Of a DNA stretch of 64,000 nucleotides, positions 24,566 to 36,544 are shown piece after piece. Numbering within the stretch: position 1 is the stretch's first letter; each line of letters opens with the position of its first letter. The stretch is from Diorhabda sublineata (lineage: Eukaryota > Arthropoda > Insecta > Coleoptera > Chrysomelidae), in contig NC_079479.1 of the NCBI RefSeq assembly GCF_026230105.1, positions 16,441,734-16,505,733 of the forward strand, written 5' to 3'. The translations under genes and the position numbers were made by a program. A model generated the notes under the pieces. It was not told where the DNA came from and ran no database searches. It saw only the letters and a program-made list of their open reading frames with translations.

Positions 24566-27500
24566 GAATGAGTTTGCATCTAACTTTGTCAGATATCGTC
24601 GATTTACATTCATTGAAGCCCATTGAAGTCGATTCTCACTTAGTGTTGATTGGAAATTTTCAAAGTCTATCTTCCTCATTTGAAGTCGAATTTCAACGTT
24701 TCTTATATTTTTGAATGAGATTACATCTAACTTTGTCAGATATCGTCGATTTACATTCATTGAAGCCCATTGAAGTCGATTCCCACTTTGTGTTGATTGA
24801 AAATTTTCAAAGTCTATCTTCCTTATTTGAAGTCGAATTCCAACATTTCTTATATATTTGAATGAGTTTGCATCTAACTTTGTCAGATATCGTCGATTTA
24901 CATTCATTGAAGCCCATTGAAGTCGATTCTCACTTTGTGTTGATTGAAAATTTTCAAAGTCTATCTTCCTCATTTGAAGTCGAATTTCAACATTTCTCAT
25001 ATATTTGAATGAGTTCGCATCTATCTTTACCAGATATCGTCGATTTACATTTTTTGAAGCCCATTGAAGTCGATTCCCACTTTGTGTTGATTGAAAATTT
25101 TCAAAGACTATCTTCCTCATTTGAAGTCGAATTCCAACATTTCTTATATATTTAAATGAGTTCGCATCTAACTTTATCAGATATCGTCGATTTACATTCA
25201 TTGAAGCCCATTGAAGTCGATTCTCACTTTGTGTTGATTGAAAATTTTCAAAGTCTATCTTCCTCATTTAAAGTCGAATTTCAACATTTCTCATATATTT
25301 AAATGAGTTCGCATCTAACTTTATCAAATATCGTCGATTTACATCCATTGAAGCCCATTGAAGTCGATTCTCACTTTGTGTTGATTGAAAATTTTCAAAG
25401 TCTATCTTCCTCATTTGAAGTCGAATTTCAACATTTCTTATATATTTGAATGAGTTTGTATCTGACTTTGTCAGATATCGTCGATTTACATCCATTGAAG
25501 CCCATTGAAGTCGATTCTCACTTTGTGTTGATTGAAAATTTTCAAAGTCTATCTTCCTCATTTGAAGTCGAATTTCAACATTTCTCATATATTTAAATGA
25601 GTTTGCATCTAACTTTGTCAGATATCGTCGATTTACATTCATTGAAGCCCATTGAAGTCGATTCTCACTTTGTGTTGATTGAAAATTTTCAAAGTCTATC
25701 TTCCTCATTTGAAGTCGAATTTCAACATTTCTCATATATTTGAATGAGTTCGCATCTAACTTTATCAGATATCGTCGATTTACATTCATTGAAGCCCATT
25801 GAAGTCGATTCTCACTTAGTGTTGATTGGAAATTTTCAAAGTCTATCTTCCTCATTTGAAGTCGAATTTCAACATTTCTTATATTTTTGAATGAGTTTGC
25901 ATCTAACTTTGTCAGATATCGTCGATTTACATTCATTGAAGCCCATTGAAGTCGATTCTCACTTAGTGTTGATTGGAAATTTTCAAAGTCTATCTTCCTC
26001 ATTCGAAGTCGAATTTCAACATTTCTTATATTTTTGAATGAGTTTGCATCTAACTTTGTCAGATATCGTCGATTTACATTCATTGAAGCCCATTGAAGTC
26101 GATTCTCACTTAGAGTTGATTGGAAATTTTCAAAGTCTATCTTCCTCATTTGAAGTCGAATTTCAACATTTCTTATATTTTTGAATGAGTTTGTATCTGA
26201 CTTTGTCAGATACCATCGATTTACATCCATTAAAGCCCATTGAAGTCGATTGTCACTTTGTGTTGATTAAAAATTTTCGAAGTCTATCTTCCTCATTTGA
26301 AGTCGAATTTCAACATTTCTTATATTTTTGAATGAGTTTGTATCTGACTTTGTCAGATATCGTCGATTTACATTCATTAAAGCCCATTGAAGACGATTCT
26401 CACTTTGTGTTGATTGAAAATTTTCAAAGTCTATCTTCCTCATTTGAAGTCGAATTTCAACATTTCTCATATATTTAAATGAGTTCGCATCTAACTTTAT
26501 CAGATATCGTCGATTTACATTCATTGAAGCCCATTGAAGTCGATTTCCACTTTGTGTTGATTGAAAATTTTCAAAGTCTATCTTCCTTATTTGAAGTCGA
26601 ATTTCAACATTTCTTATATATTTGAATGAGTTTGCATCTAACTTTGTCAGATATCGTCGATTTACATTCATTGAAGCCCATTGAAGTCGATTCTCACTTT
26701 GTGTTGATTGAAAATTTTCAAAGTCTATCTTCCTCATTTGAAGTCGAATTTCAACATTTCTTAGAAATTTGAATGAGTTTGTATATGACTTTGTCAGATA
26801 TCATCGATTTACATTCATTGAAGCCCATTGAAGTCGATTCTCACTTAGTGTTGATTGGAAATTTTCAAAGTCTATCTTCCTCATTTGAAGTCGAATTTCA
26901 ACATTTCTTATATTTTTGAATGAGTTTGTATGTGACTTTGTCAGATATCGTCGATTTACATTCATTAAAGCCCATTGAAGTCGATTCTCACTTTGTGTTG
27001 ATTGAAAATTTTCAAAGTCTATCATCCTCATTTGAAGTCGAATTTCAACATTTCTCATATATTTGAATGAGTTTGCATCTAACTTTGTCAGATATCGTCG
27101 ATTTACATTCATTGAAGCCCATTGAAGTCGATTCTCACTTAGTGTTGATTGGAAATTTTCAAAGTCTATCTTCCTCATTTGAAGTCGAATTTCAACATTT
27201 CTTATATTTTTGAATGAGTTTGTATCTGACTTTGTCAGATATCATCGATTTACATCCATTAAAGCCCATTGAAGTCGATTGTCACTTTGTGTTGATTAAA
27301 AATTTTCGAAGTCTATCTTCCTCATTTGAAGTCGAATTTCAACATTTCTTATATTTTTGAATGAGTTTGTATCTGACTTTGTCAGATATCGTCGATTTAC
27401 ATTCATTAACGCCCATTGAAGTCGATTCTCACTTTGTGTTGATTGAAAATTTTCAAAGTCTATCTTCCTCATTTGAAGTCGAATTTCAACATTTCTCATA

Positions 27501-28861
27501 TATTTAAATGAGTTCGCATCTAACTTTATCAGATATCGTCGATTTACATTCATTGAAGCCCATTGAAGTCGATTCCCACTTTGTGTTGATTGAAAATTTT
27601 CAAAGTCTATCTTCCTTATTTGAAGTCGAATTTCAACATTTCTTATATATTTGAATGAGTTTGCATCTAACTTTGTCAGATATCGTCGATTTACATTCAT
27701 TGAAGCCCATTGAAGTCGATTCTCACTTTGTGTTGATTGAAAATTTTCAAAGTCTATCTTCCTCATTTGAAGTCGAATTTCAACATTTCTCATATATTTG
27801 AATGAGTTCGCATCTAACTTTATCAGATATCGTCGATTTACATTCCTTGAAGCCCATTGAAGTCGATTCCCACTTTGTGTTGATTGAAAATTTTCAAAGT
27901 CTATCTTCCTCATTTGAAGTCGAATTTAAACATTTCTTATATATTTGAATGAGTTTGTATCTGACTTTGTCAGATATCATCGATTTACATTCATTGAAGC
28001 CCATTGAAGTCGATTCTCACTTAGTGTTGATTGAAAATTTTCAAAGTCTAGCTTCCCCATTTGAGGTCGAATTTCAACATTTCTTATATTTTTGAATGAG
28101 TTTGTATCTGACTTTGTCAGATATCGTCGATTTACATTCATTAAAGCCCATTGAAGTCGATTCTCACTTTGTGTTGATTGAAAATTTTCAAAGTCTATCT
28201 TCCTCATTTGAAGTCGAATTTCAACATTTCTCATATATTTGAATGAGTTCGCATCTAACTTTATCAGATATCGTCGATTTACATTCCTTGAAGCCCATTG
28301 AAGTCGATTCCCACTTTGTGTTGATTGAAAATTTTCAAAGTCTATCTTCCTCATTTGAAGTCGAATTTAAACATTTCTTATATATTTGAATGAGTTTGTA
28401 TCTGACTTTGTCAGATATCATCGATTTACATTCATTGAAGCCCATTGAAGTCGATTCTCACTTAGTGTTGATTGAAAATTTTCAAAGTCTATCTTCCCCA
28501 TTTGAGGTCGAATTTCAAAATTTCTTATATATTTGAATGAGTTTGCATCTAACTTTGTCAGATATCGTCGATTTACATTCATTGAAGCCCATTGAAGTCG
28601 ATTTTCACTTTGTGATGATTGAAAATTTTCAAAGTCTATCTTCCTCATTTGAAGTCGAGTTTCAACATTTCTTATATTTTTGAATGAGTTTGTATCTGAC
28701 TTTGTCAGATATCGTCGATTTACATTCATTAAAGCCCATTGAAGTCGATTCTCACTTTGTGTTGATTGAAAATTTTTAAAGTCTATCTTCCTCATTTGAA
28801 GTCGAATTTCAACATTTCTCATATATTTGAATGAGTTTGCATCTAACTTTGTCAGATATCG

Positions 28862-29743
28862 TCAATTTACATTCATTGAACCCCATTGAAGTCGATTCTC
28901 ACTTAGTGTTGATTGGAAATTTTCAAAGTCTATCTTCCTCATTTGAAGTCGAATTTCAACATTTCTTATATTTTTGAATGAGATTACAACTAACTTTGTC
29001 AGATATCGTCGATTTACATTCATTGAAGCCCATTGAAGTCGATTCCCACTTTGTGTTGATTGAAAATTTTCAAAGTCTATCTTCCTTATTTGAAGTCGAA
29101 TTCCAACATTTCTTATATATTTGAATGAGTTTGCATCTAACTTTGTCAGATATCGTCGATTTACATTCATTGAAGCCCATTGAAGTCGATTCTCACTTTG
29201 TGTTGATTGAAAATTTTCAAAGTCTATCTTCCTCATTTGAAGTCGAATTTCAACATTTCTCATATATTTGAATGAGTTCGCATCTATCTTTACCAGATAT
29301 CGTCGATTTACATTTTTTGAAGCCCATTGAAGTCGATTCCCACTTTGTGTTGATTGAAAATTTTCAAAGACTATCTTCCTCATTTGAAGTCGAATTCCCA
29401 CATTTCTTATATTTTTGAATGAGTTCGCATCTAACTTTATCAGATATCGTCGATTTACATTCATTGAAGCCCATTGAAGTCGATTCCCACTTTGTGTTGA
29501 TTGAAAATTTTCAAAGTCTATCTTCCTCATTTGAAGTCGAATTTCAACATTTCTTATATATTTGAATGAGTTTGTATCTGACTTTGTCAGATATCATCGA
29601 TTTACATTAATTGAAGCCCATTGAAGTCGATTCTCACTTAGTGTTGATTGAAAATTTTCAAAGTATATATTCCCCATTTGAGGTCGAATTTCAACATTTC
29701 TTATATATTTGAATGAGTTTGCATCTAACTTTGTCAGATATCG
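28862..29743. repeat. 6-monomer higher-order repeat, unit 1 (882 bp)
   Basis: First of three units at 882-bp spacing. Each contains, in the same order, the CATTGAACCCCATTG, GAATGAGATTACA, CTATCTTTACCAG and GAATTCCCACATT variant monomers. Confidence 0.88.
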
Positions 29744-30625
29744 TCAATTTACATTCATTGAACCCCATTGAAGTCGATTCTCACTTAGTGTTGATTGGAA
29801 ATTTTCAAAGTCTATCTTCCTCATTTGAAGTCGAATTTCAACATTTCTTATATTTTTGAATGAGATTACATCTAACTTTGTCAGATATCGTCGATTTACA
29901 TTCATTGAAGCCCATTGAAGTCGATTCCCACTTTGTGTTGATTGAAAATTTTCAAAGTCTATCTTCCTTATTTGAAGTCGAATTCCAACATTTCTTATAT
30001 ATTTGAATGAGTTTGCATCTAACTTTGTCAGATATCGTCGATTTACATTCATTGAAGCCCATTGAAGTCGATTCTCACTTTGTGTTGATTGAAAATTTTC
30101 AAAGTCTATCTTCCTCATTTGAAGTCGAATTTCAACATTTCTCATATATTTGAATGAGTTCGCATCTATCTTTACCAGATATCGTCGATTTACATTTTTT
30201 GAAGCCCATTGAAGTCGATTCCCACTTTGTGTTGATTGAAAATTTTCAAAGACTATCTTCCTCATTTGAAGTCGAATTCCCACATTTCTTATATTTTTGA
30301 ATGAGTTCGCATCTAACTTTATCAGATATCGTCGATTTACATTCATTGAAGCCCATTGAAGTCGATTCCCACTTTGTGTTGATTGAAAATTTTCAAAGTC
30401 TATCTTCCTCATTTGAAGTCGAATTTCAACATTTCTTATATATTTGAATGAGTTTGTATCTGACTTTGTCAGATATCATCGATTTACATTAATTGAAGCC
30501 CATTGAAGTCGATTCTCACTTAGTGTTGATTGAAAATTTTCAAAGTATATATTCCCCATTTGAGGTCGAATTTCAACATTTCTTATATATTTGAATGAGT
30601 TTGCATCTAACTTTGTCAGATATCG
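29744..30625. repeat. 6-monomer higher-order repeat, unit 2 (882 bp)
   Basis: Same order of variant monomers as unit 1. Noted differences are ATTACATCTAAC against ATTACAACTAAC near 28,985 and CTTGATGT... type changes in single bases only; both units end with the AAAGTATATATTCCCC monomer. Confidence 0.85.
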
Positions 30626-31290
30626 TCAATTTACATTCATTGAACCCCATTGAAGTCGATTCTCACTTAGTGTTGATTGGAAATTTTCAAAGTCTATCTT
30701 CCTCATTTGAAGTCGAATTTCAACATTTCTTATATTTTTGAATGAGATTACATCTAACTTTGTCAGATATCGTCGATTTACATTCATTGAAGCCCATTGA
30801 AGTCGATTCCCACTTTGTGTTGATTGAAAATTTTCAAAGTCTATCTTCCTTATTTGAAGTCGAATTCCAACATTTCTTATATATTTGAATGAGTTTGCAT
30901 CTAACTTTGTCAGATATCGTCGATTTACATTCATTGAAGCCCATTGAAGTCGATTCTCACTTTGTGTTGATTGAAAATTTTCAAAGTCTATCTTCCTCAT
31001 TTGAAGTCGAATTTCAACATTTCTCATATATTTGAATGAGTTCGCATCTATCTTTACCAGATATCGTCGATTTACATTTTTTGAAGCCCATTGAAGTCGA
31101 TTCCCACTTTGTGTTGATTGAAAATTTTCAAAGACTATCTTCCTCATTTGAAGTCGAATTCCCACATTTCTTATATTTTTGAATGAGTTCGCATCTAACT
31201 TTATCAGATATCGTCGATTTACATTCATTGAAGCCCATTGAAGTCGATTCCCACTTTGTGTTGATTGAAAATTTTCAAAGTCTATCTTCC
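30626..31290. repeat. 6-monomer higher-order repeat, partial unit 3
   Basis: Follows unit 2 at the same 882-bp register up to about 31.29 kb, where a TTTGGAGTCG monomer replaces the expected one. The AAAGTATATATTCCCC marker then recurs seven rather than six monomers after its previous position. Confidence 0.82.
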
Positions 31291-33109
31291 TCATTTGGAG
31301 TCGAATTTCAACATTTCTCATATATTTAAATGAGTTCGCATCTAACTTTATCAGATATCGTCGATTTACATTCATTGAAGCCCATTGAAGTCGATTCTCA
31401 CTTTGTGTTGATTGAAAATTTTCAAAGTCTATCTTCCTCATTTAAAGTCGAATTTCAACATTTCTCATATATTTAAATGAGTTCGCATCTAACTTTGTCA
31501 GATATCATCGATTTACATTAATTGAAGCCCATTGAAGTCGATTCTCACTTAGTGTTGATTGAAAATTTTCAAAGTATATATTCCCCATTTGAGGTCGAAT
31601 TTCAACATTTCTTATATATTTGAATGAGTTTGCATCTAACTTTGTCAGATATCGTCGATTTACATTCATTGAAGCCCATTGAAGTCGATTCTCACTTAGT
31701 GTTGATTGGAAATTTTCAAAGTCTATCTTCCTCATTTGAAGTCGAATTCCCACATTTCTTATATTTTTGAATGAGTTCGCATCTAACTTTATCAGATATC
31801 GTCGATTTACATTCATTGAAGCCCATTGAAGTCGATTCCCACTTTGTGTTGATTGAAAATTTTCAAAGTCTATCTTCCTCATTTGGAGTCGAATTTCAAC
31901 ATTTCTCATATATTTAAATGAGTTCGCATCTAACTTTATCAGATATCGTCGATTTACATTCATTGAAGCCCATTGAAGTCGATTCCCACTTTGTGTTGAT
32001 TGAAAATTTTCAAAGTCTATCTTCCTCATTTGAAGTCGAATTTCAACATTTCTTATATATTTGAATGAGTTTGTATCTGACTTTGTCAGATATCATCGAT
32101 TTACATCAATTGAAGCCCATTGAAGTCGATTCTCACTTAGTGTTGATTGAAAATTTTCAAAGTATATATTCCCCATTTGAGGTCGAATTCCAACATTTCT
32201 TATATATTTGAATGAGTTTGCATCTAACTTTGTCAGATATCGTCGATTTACATTCATTGAAGCCCATTGAAGTCGATTCTCACTTAGTGTTGATTGGAAA
32301 TTTTCAAAGTCTATCTTCCTCATTTAAAGTCGAATTTCAACATTTCTCATATATTTAAATGAATTCGCATCTAACTTTATCAGATATCGTCGATTTACAT
32401 TCATTGAAGCCCATTGAAGTCGATTCCCACTTTGTGTTGATTGAAAATTTTCAAAGTCTATCTTCCTCATTTGAAGTCGAATTTCAACATTTCTTATATA
32501 TTTGAATGAGTTTGTACCTGACTTTGTCAGATATCGTCGATTTACATTCATTAAAGCCCATTGTAGTCGATTCTCACTTTGTGTTGACTGAAAATTTTCA
32601 AAGTCTATCTTCCTCATTTAAAGTCGAATTTCAACATTTCTCATATATTTAAATGAATTCGCATCTAACTTTATCAGATATCGTCGATTTACATTCATTG
32701 AAGCCCATTGAAGTCGATTCCCACTTTGTGTTGATTGAAAATTTTCAAAGTCTATCTTCCTCATTTGAAGTCGAATTTCAACATTTCTTATATTTTTGAA
32801 TGAGTTTGCATCTAACTTTGTCAGATATCGTCAATTTACATTCATTGAACCCCATTGAAGTCGATTCTCACTTAGTGTTGATTGGAAATTTTCAAAGTCT
32901 ATCTTCCTCATTTGAAGTCGAATTTCAACATTTCTTATATTTTTGAATGAGTTTGTATCTGACTTTGTCAGATATCGTCGATTTACATTCATTAAAGCCC
33001 ATTGTAGTCGATTCTCACTTTGTGTTGACTGAAAATTTTCAAAGTCTATCTTCCTCATTTAAAGTCGAATTTCAACATTTCTCATATATTTAAATGAATT
33101 CGCATCTAA

Positions 33110-35070
33110 CTTTATCAGATATCGTCGATTTACATTCATTGAAGCCCATTGAAGTCGATTCCCACTTTGTGTTGATTGAAAATTTTCAAAGTCTATCTTC
33201 CTCATTTGAAGTCGAATTTCAACATTTCTTATATATTTGAATGAGTTTGTACCTGACTTTGTCAGATATCGTCGATTTACATCCATTGAAGCCCATTGAA
33301 GTCGATTCTCACTTTGTGTTGATTGAAAATTTTCAATGTCTATCTTCCTCATTTGAAGTCGAATTTCAACATTTCTCATATATTTAAATGAGTTCGCATC
33401 TAACTTTATCAGATATCGTCGATTTACATTCATTGAAGCCCATTGAAGTCGATTCCCACTTTGTGTTGATTGAAAATTTTCAAAGTCTATCTTCCTCATT
33501 TGAAGTCGAATTTCAACATTTCTCATATATTTGAATGAGTTTGCATCTAACTTTGTCAGATATCGTAGATTTACATTCATTGAAGCCCATTGAAGTCGAT
33601 TCCCACTTTGTGTTGATTGAAAATTTTCAAAGTCTATCTTCCTTATTTGAAGTCGAATTTCAACATATCTTATATATTTGAATGAGTTTGCATCTAACTT
33701 TGTCAGATATCGTCGATTTACATTCATTGAAGCCCATTGAAGTCGATTCTCACTTTGTGTTGATTGAAAATTTTCAAAGTCTATCTTCCTCATTTGAAGT
33801 CGAATTTCAACATTTCTCATATATTTGAATGAGTTCGCATCTAACTTTATCAGATATCGTCGATTTACATTCATTGAAGCCCATTGAAGTCGATTCCCAC
33901 TTTGTGTTGATTGAAAATTTTCAAAGTCTATCTTCCTCATTTGAAGTCGAATTTCAACATTTCTTATATATTTGAATGAGTTGGTATCTGACTTTGTCAG
34001 ATATCATCGATTTACATTCATTGAAGCCCATTGAAGTCGATTCTCACTTAGTGTTGATTGAAAATTTTCAAAGTCTAGCTTCCCCATTTGAGGTCGAATT
34101 TCAACATTTCTTATATTTTTGAATGAGTTTGTATCTGACTTTGTCAGATATCGTCGATTTACATTCATTAAAGCCCATTGAAGTCGATTCTCACTTTGTG
34201 TTGATTGAAAATTTTCAAAGTCTATCTTCCTCATTTCAAGTCGAATTTCAACATTTCTTATATTTTTGAATGAGTTTGTATCTGACTTTGTCAGATATCG
34301 TCGATTTACATTCATTAAAGCCCATTGGAGTCGATTCTCACTTTGTGTTGATTGAAAATTTTCAAAGTCTATCTTCCTCATTTAAAGTCGAATTTCAACA
34401 TTTCTCATATATTTAAATGAGTTCGCATCTAACTTTATCAGATATCGTCGATTTACATTCATTGAAGCCCATTGAAGTCGATTCCCACTTTGTGTTGATT
34501 GAAAATTTTCAAAGTCTATCTTCCTCATTTGAAGTCGAATTTCAACATTTCTTATATATTTGAATGAGTTTGTATCTGACTTTGTCAGATATCGTCGATT
34601 TACATCCATTGAAGCCCATTGAAGTCGATTCTCACTTTGTGTTGATTGAAAATTTTCAAAGTCTATCTTCCTCATTTGAAGTCGAATTTCAACATTTCTC
34701 ATATATTTAAATGAGTTCGCATCTAACTTTATCAGATATCGTCGATTTACATTCATTGAAGCCCATTGAAGTCGATTCCCACTTTGTGTTGATTGAAAAT
34801 TTTCAAAGTCTATCTTCCTCATTTGAAGTCGAATTTCAACATTTCTCATATATTTGAATGAGTTTGCATCTAACTTTGTCAGATATCTTCGATTTACATT
34901 CATTAAAGCCCATTGGAGTCGATTCTCACTTTGTGTTGATTGAAAATTTTCAAAGTCTATCTTCCTTATTTGAAGTCGAATTTCAACATTTCTTATATAT
35001 TTGAATGAGTTTGCATCTAACTTTGTCAGATATCGTCGATTTACATTCATTGAAGCCCATTGAAGTCGAT
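33110..35070. repeat. Long-range duplicated block, copy 2
   Basis: Counterpart of 13.57-15.52 kb. The offset of 19,537 equals 133 monomers minus 14, which is exactly the sum of the indels I see between the copies (minus 10 and four times minus 1). This copy has the full-length monomer where copy 1 has the 137-bp one. Confidence 0.8.
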
Positions 35071-35263
35071 TCTCACTTTGTGTTGATTGAAAATTTTCAA
35101 AGTCTATCTTCCTCATTTGAAGTCGAATTTCAACATTTCTCATATATTTGAATGAGTTCGCATCTAACTTTATCAGATATCGTCGATTTACATTCATTGA
35201 AGCCCATTGAAGTCGATTCCCACTTTGTGTTGATTGAAAATTTTCAAAGTCTATCTTCCTCAT
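34529..35263. repeat. 5-monomer higher-order repeat, unit 1 (735 bp)
   Basis: Followed directly by a copy at offset 735. The rare AGATATCTTCGATTT (34,881) recurs at 35,616. Confidence 0.87.
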
Positions 35264-35998
35264 TTGAAGTCGAATTTCAACATTTCTTATATATTTGAAT
35301 GAGTTTGTATCTGACTTTGTCAGATATCGTCGATTTACATCCATTGAAGCCCATTGAAGTCGATTCTCACTTTGTGTTGATTGAAAATTTTCAAAGTCTA
35401 TCTTCCTCATTTGAAGTCGAATTTCAACATTTCTCATATATTTAAATGAGTTCGCATCTAACTTTATCAGATATCGTCGATTTACATTCATTGAAGCCCA
35501 TTGAAGTCGATTCCCACTTTGTGTTGATTGAAAATTTTCAAAGTCTATCTTCCTCATTTGAAGTCGAATTTCAACATTTCTCATATATTTGAATGAGTTT
35601 GCATCTAACTTTGTCAGATATCTTCGATTTACATTCATTAAAGCCCATTGGAGTCGATTCTCACTTTGTGTTGATTGAAAATTTTCAAAGTCTATCTTCC
35701 TTATTTGAAGTCGAATTTCAACATTTCTTATATATTTGAATGAGTTTGCATCTAACTTTGTCAGATATCGTCGATTTACATTCATTGAAGCCCATTGAAG
35801 TCGATTCTCACTTTGTGTTGATTGAAAATTTTCAAAGTCCATCTTCCTCATTTGAAGTCGAATTTCAACATTTCTCATATATTTGAATGAGTTCGCATCT
35901 AACTTTATCAGATATCGTCGATTTACATTCATTGAAGCCCATTGAAGTCGATTCCCACTTTGTGTTGATTGAAAATTTTCAAAGTCTATCTTCCTCAT
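35264..35998. repeat. 5-monomer higher-order repeat, unit 2 (735 bp)
   Basis: Copy of the preceding unit with the same subtype order. A private CAAAGTCCATCTTCC change lies near 35,838. Confidence 0.87.
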
Positions 35999-36544
35999 TT
36001 GAAGTCGAATTCCAACATTTCTTATATATTTGAATGAGTTTGTATCTGACTTCGTCAGATATCATCGATTTACATTAATTGAAGCCCATTGAAGTCGATT
36101 CTCTCTTAGTGTTGATTGAAAATTTTCAAAGTCTATATTCCCCATTTGAGGTCGAATTTCAACATTTCTTATATATTTGAATGAGTTTGCATCTAACTTT
36201 GTCAGATATCGTCGATTTACATTCATTGAAGCCCATTGAAGTCGATTCTCACTTAGTGTTGATTGGAAATTTTCAAAGTCTATCTTCCTCATTTGAAGTC
36301 GAATTTCAACATTTCTTATATTTTTGAATGAGTTTGTATCTGACTTTGTCAGATATCGTCGATTTACATTCATTAAAGCCCATTGGAGTCGATTCTCACT
36401 TTGTGTTGATTGAAAATTTTCAAAGTCTATCTTCCTCATTTAAAGTCGAATTTCAACATTTCTCATATATTTAAATGAATTCGCATCTAACTTTATCAGA
36501 TATCGTCGATTTACATTCATTGAAGCCCATTGAAGTCGATTCCC

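Larger units (their letters stand above)
19969..32330. repeat. Array domain B with private CTATCTTTACCAG monomer type
   Basis: A distinctive monomer reading CTATCTTTACCAGATATC followed by ACATTTTTTGAAG occurs nine times, at 20,466, 21,201, 21,789, 23,111, 23,699, 25,021, 29,284, 30,166 and 31,048, and I saw it nowhere else. Spacings are whole monomer numbers (5, 4, 9, 4, 9, 29, 6, 6), allowing for the 146-bp units. GAATTCC and TTTGGAGTCG variants accompany it. The domain boundaries are approximate. Confidence 0.7.
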
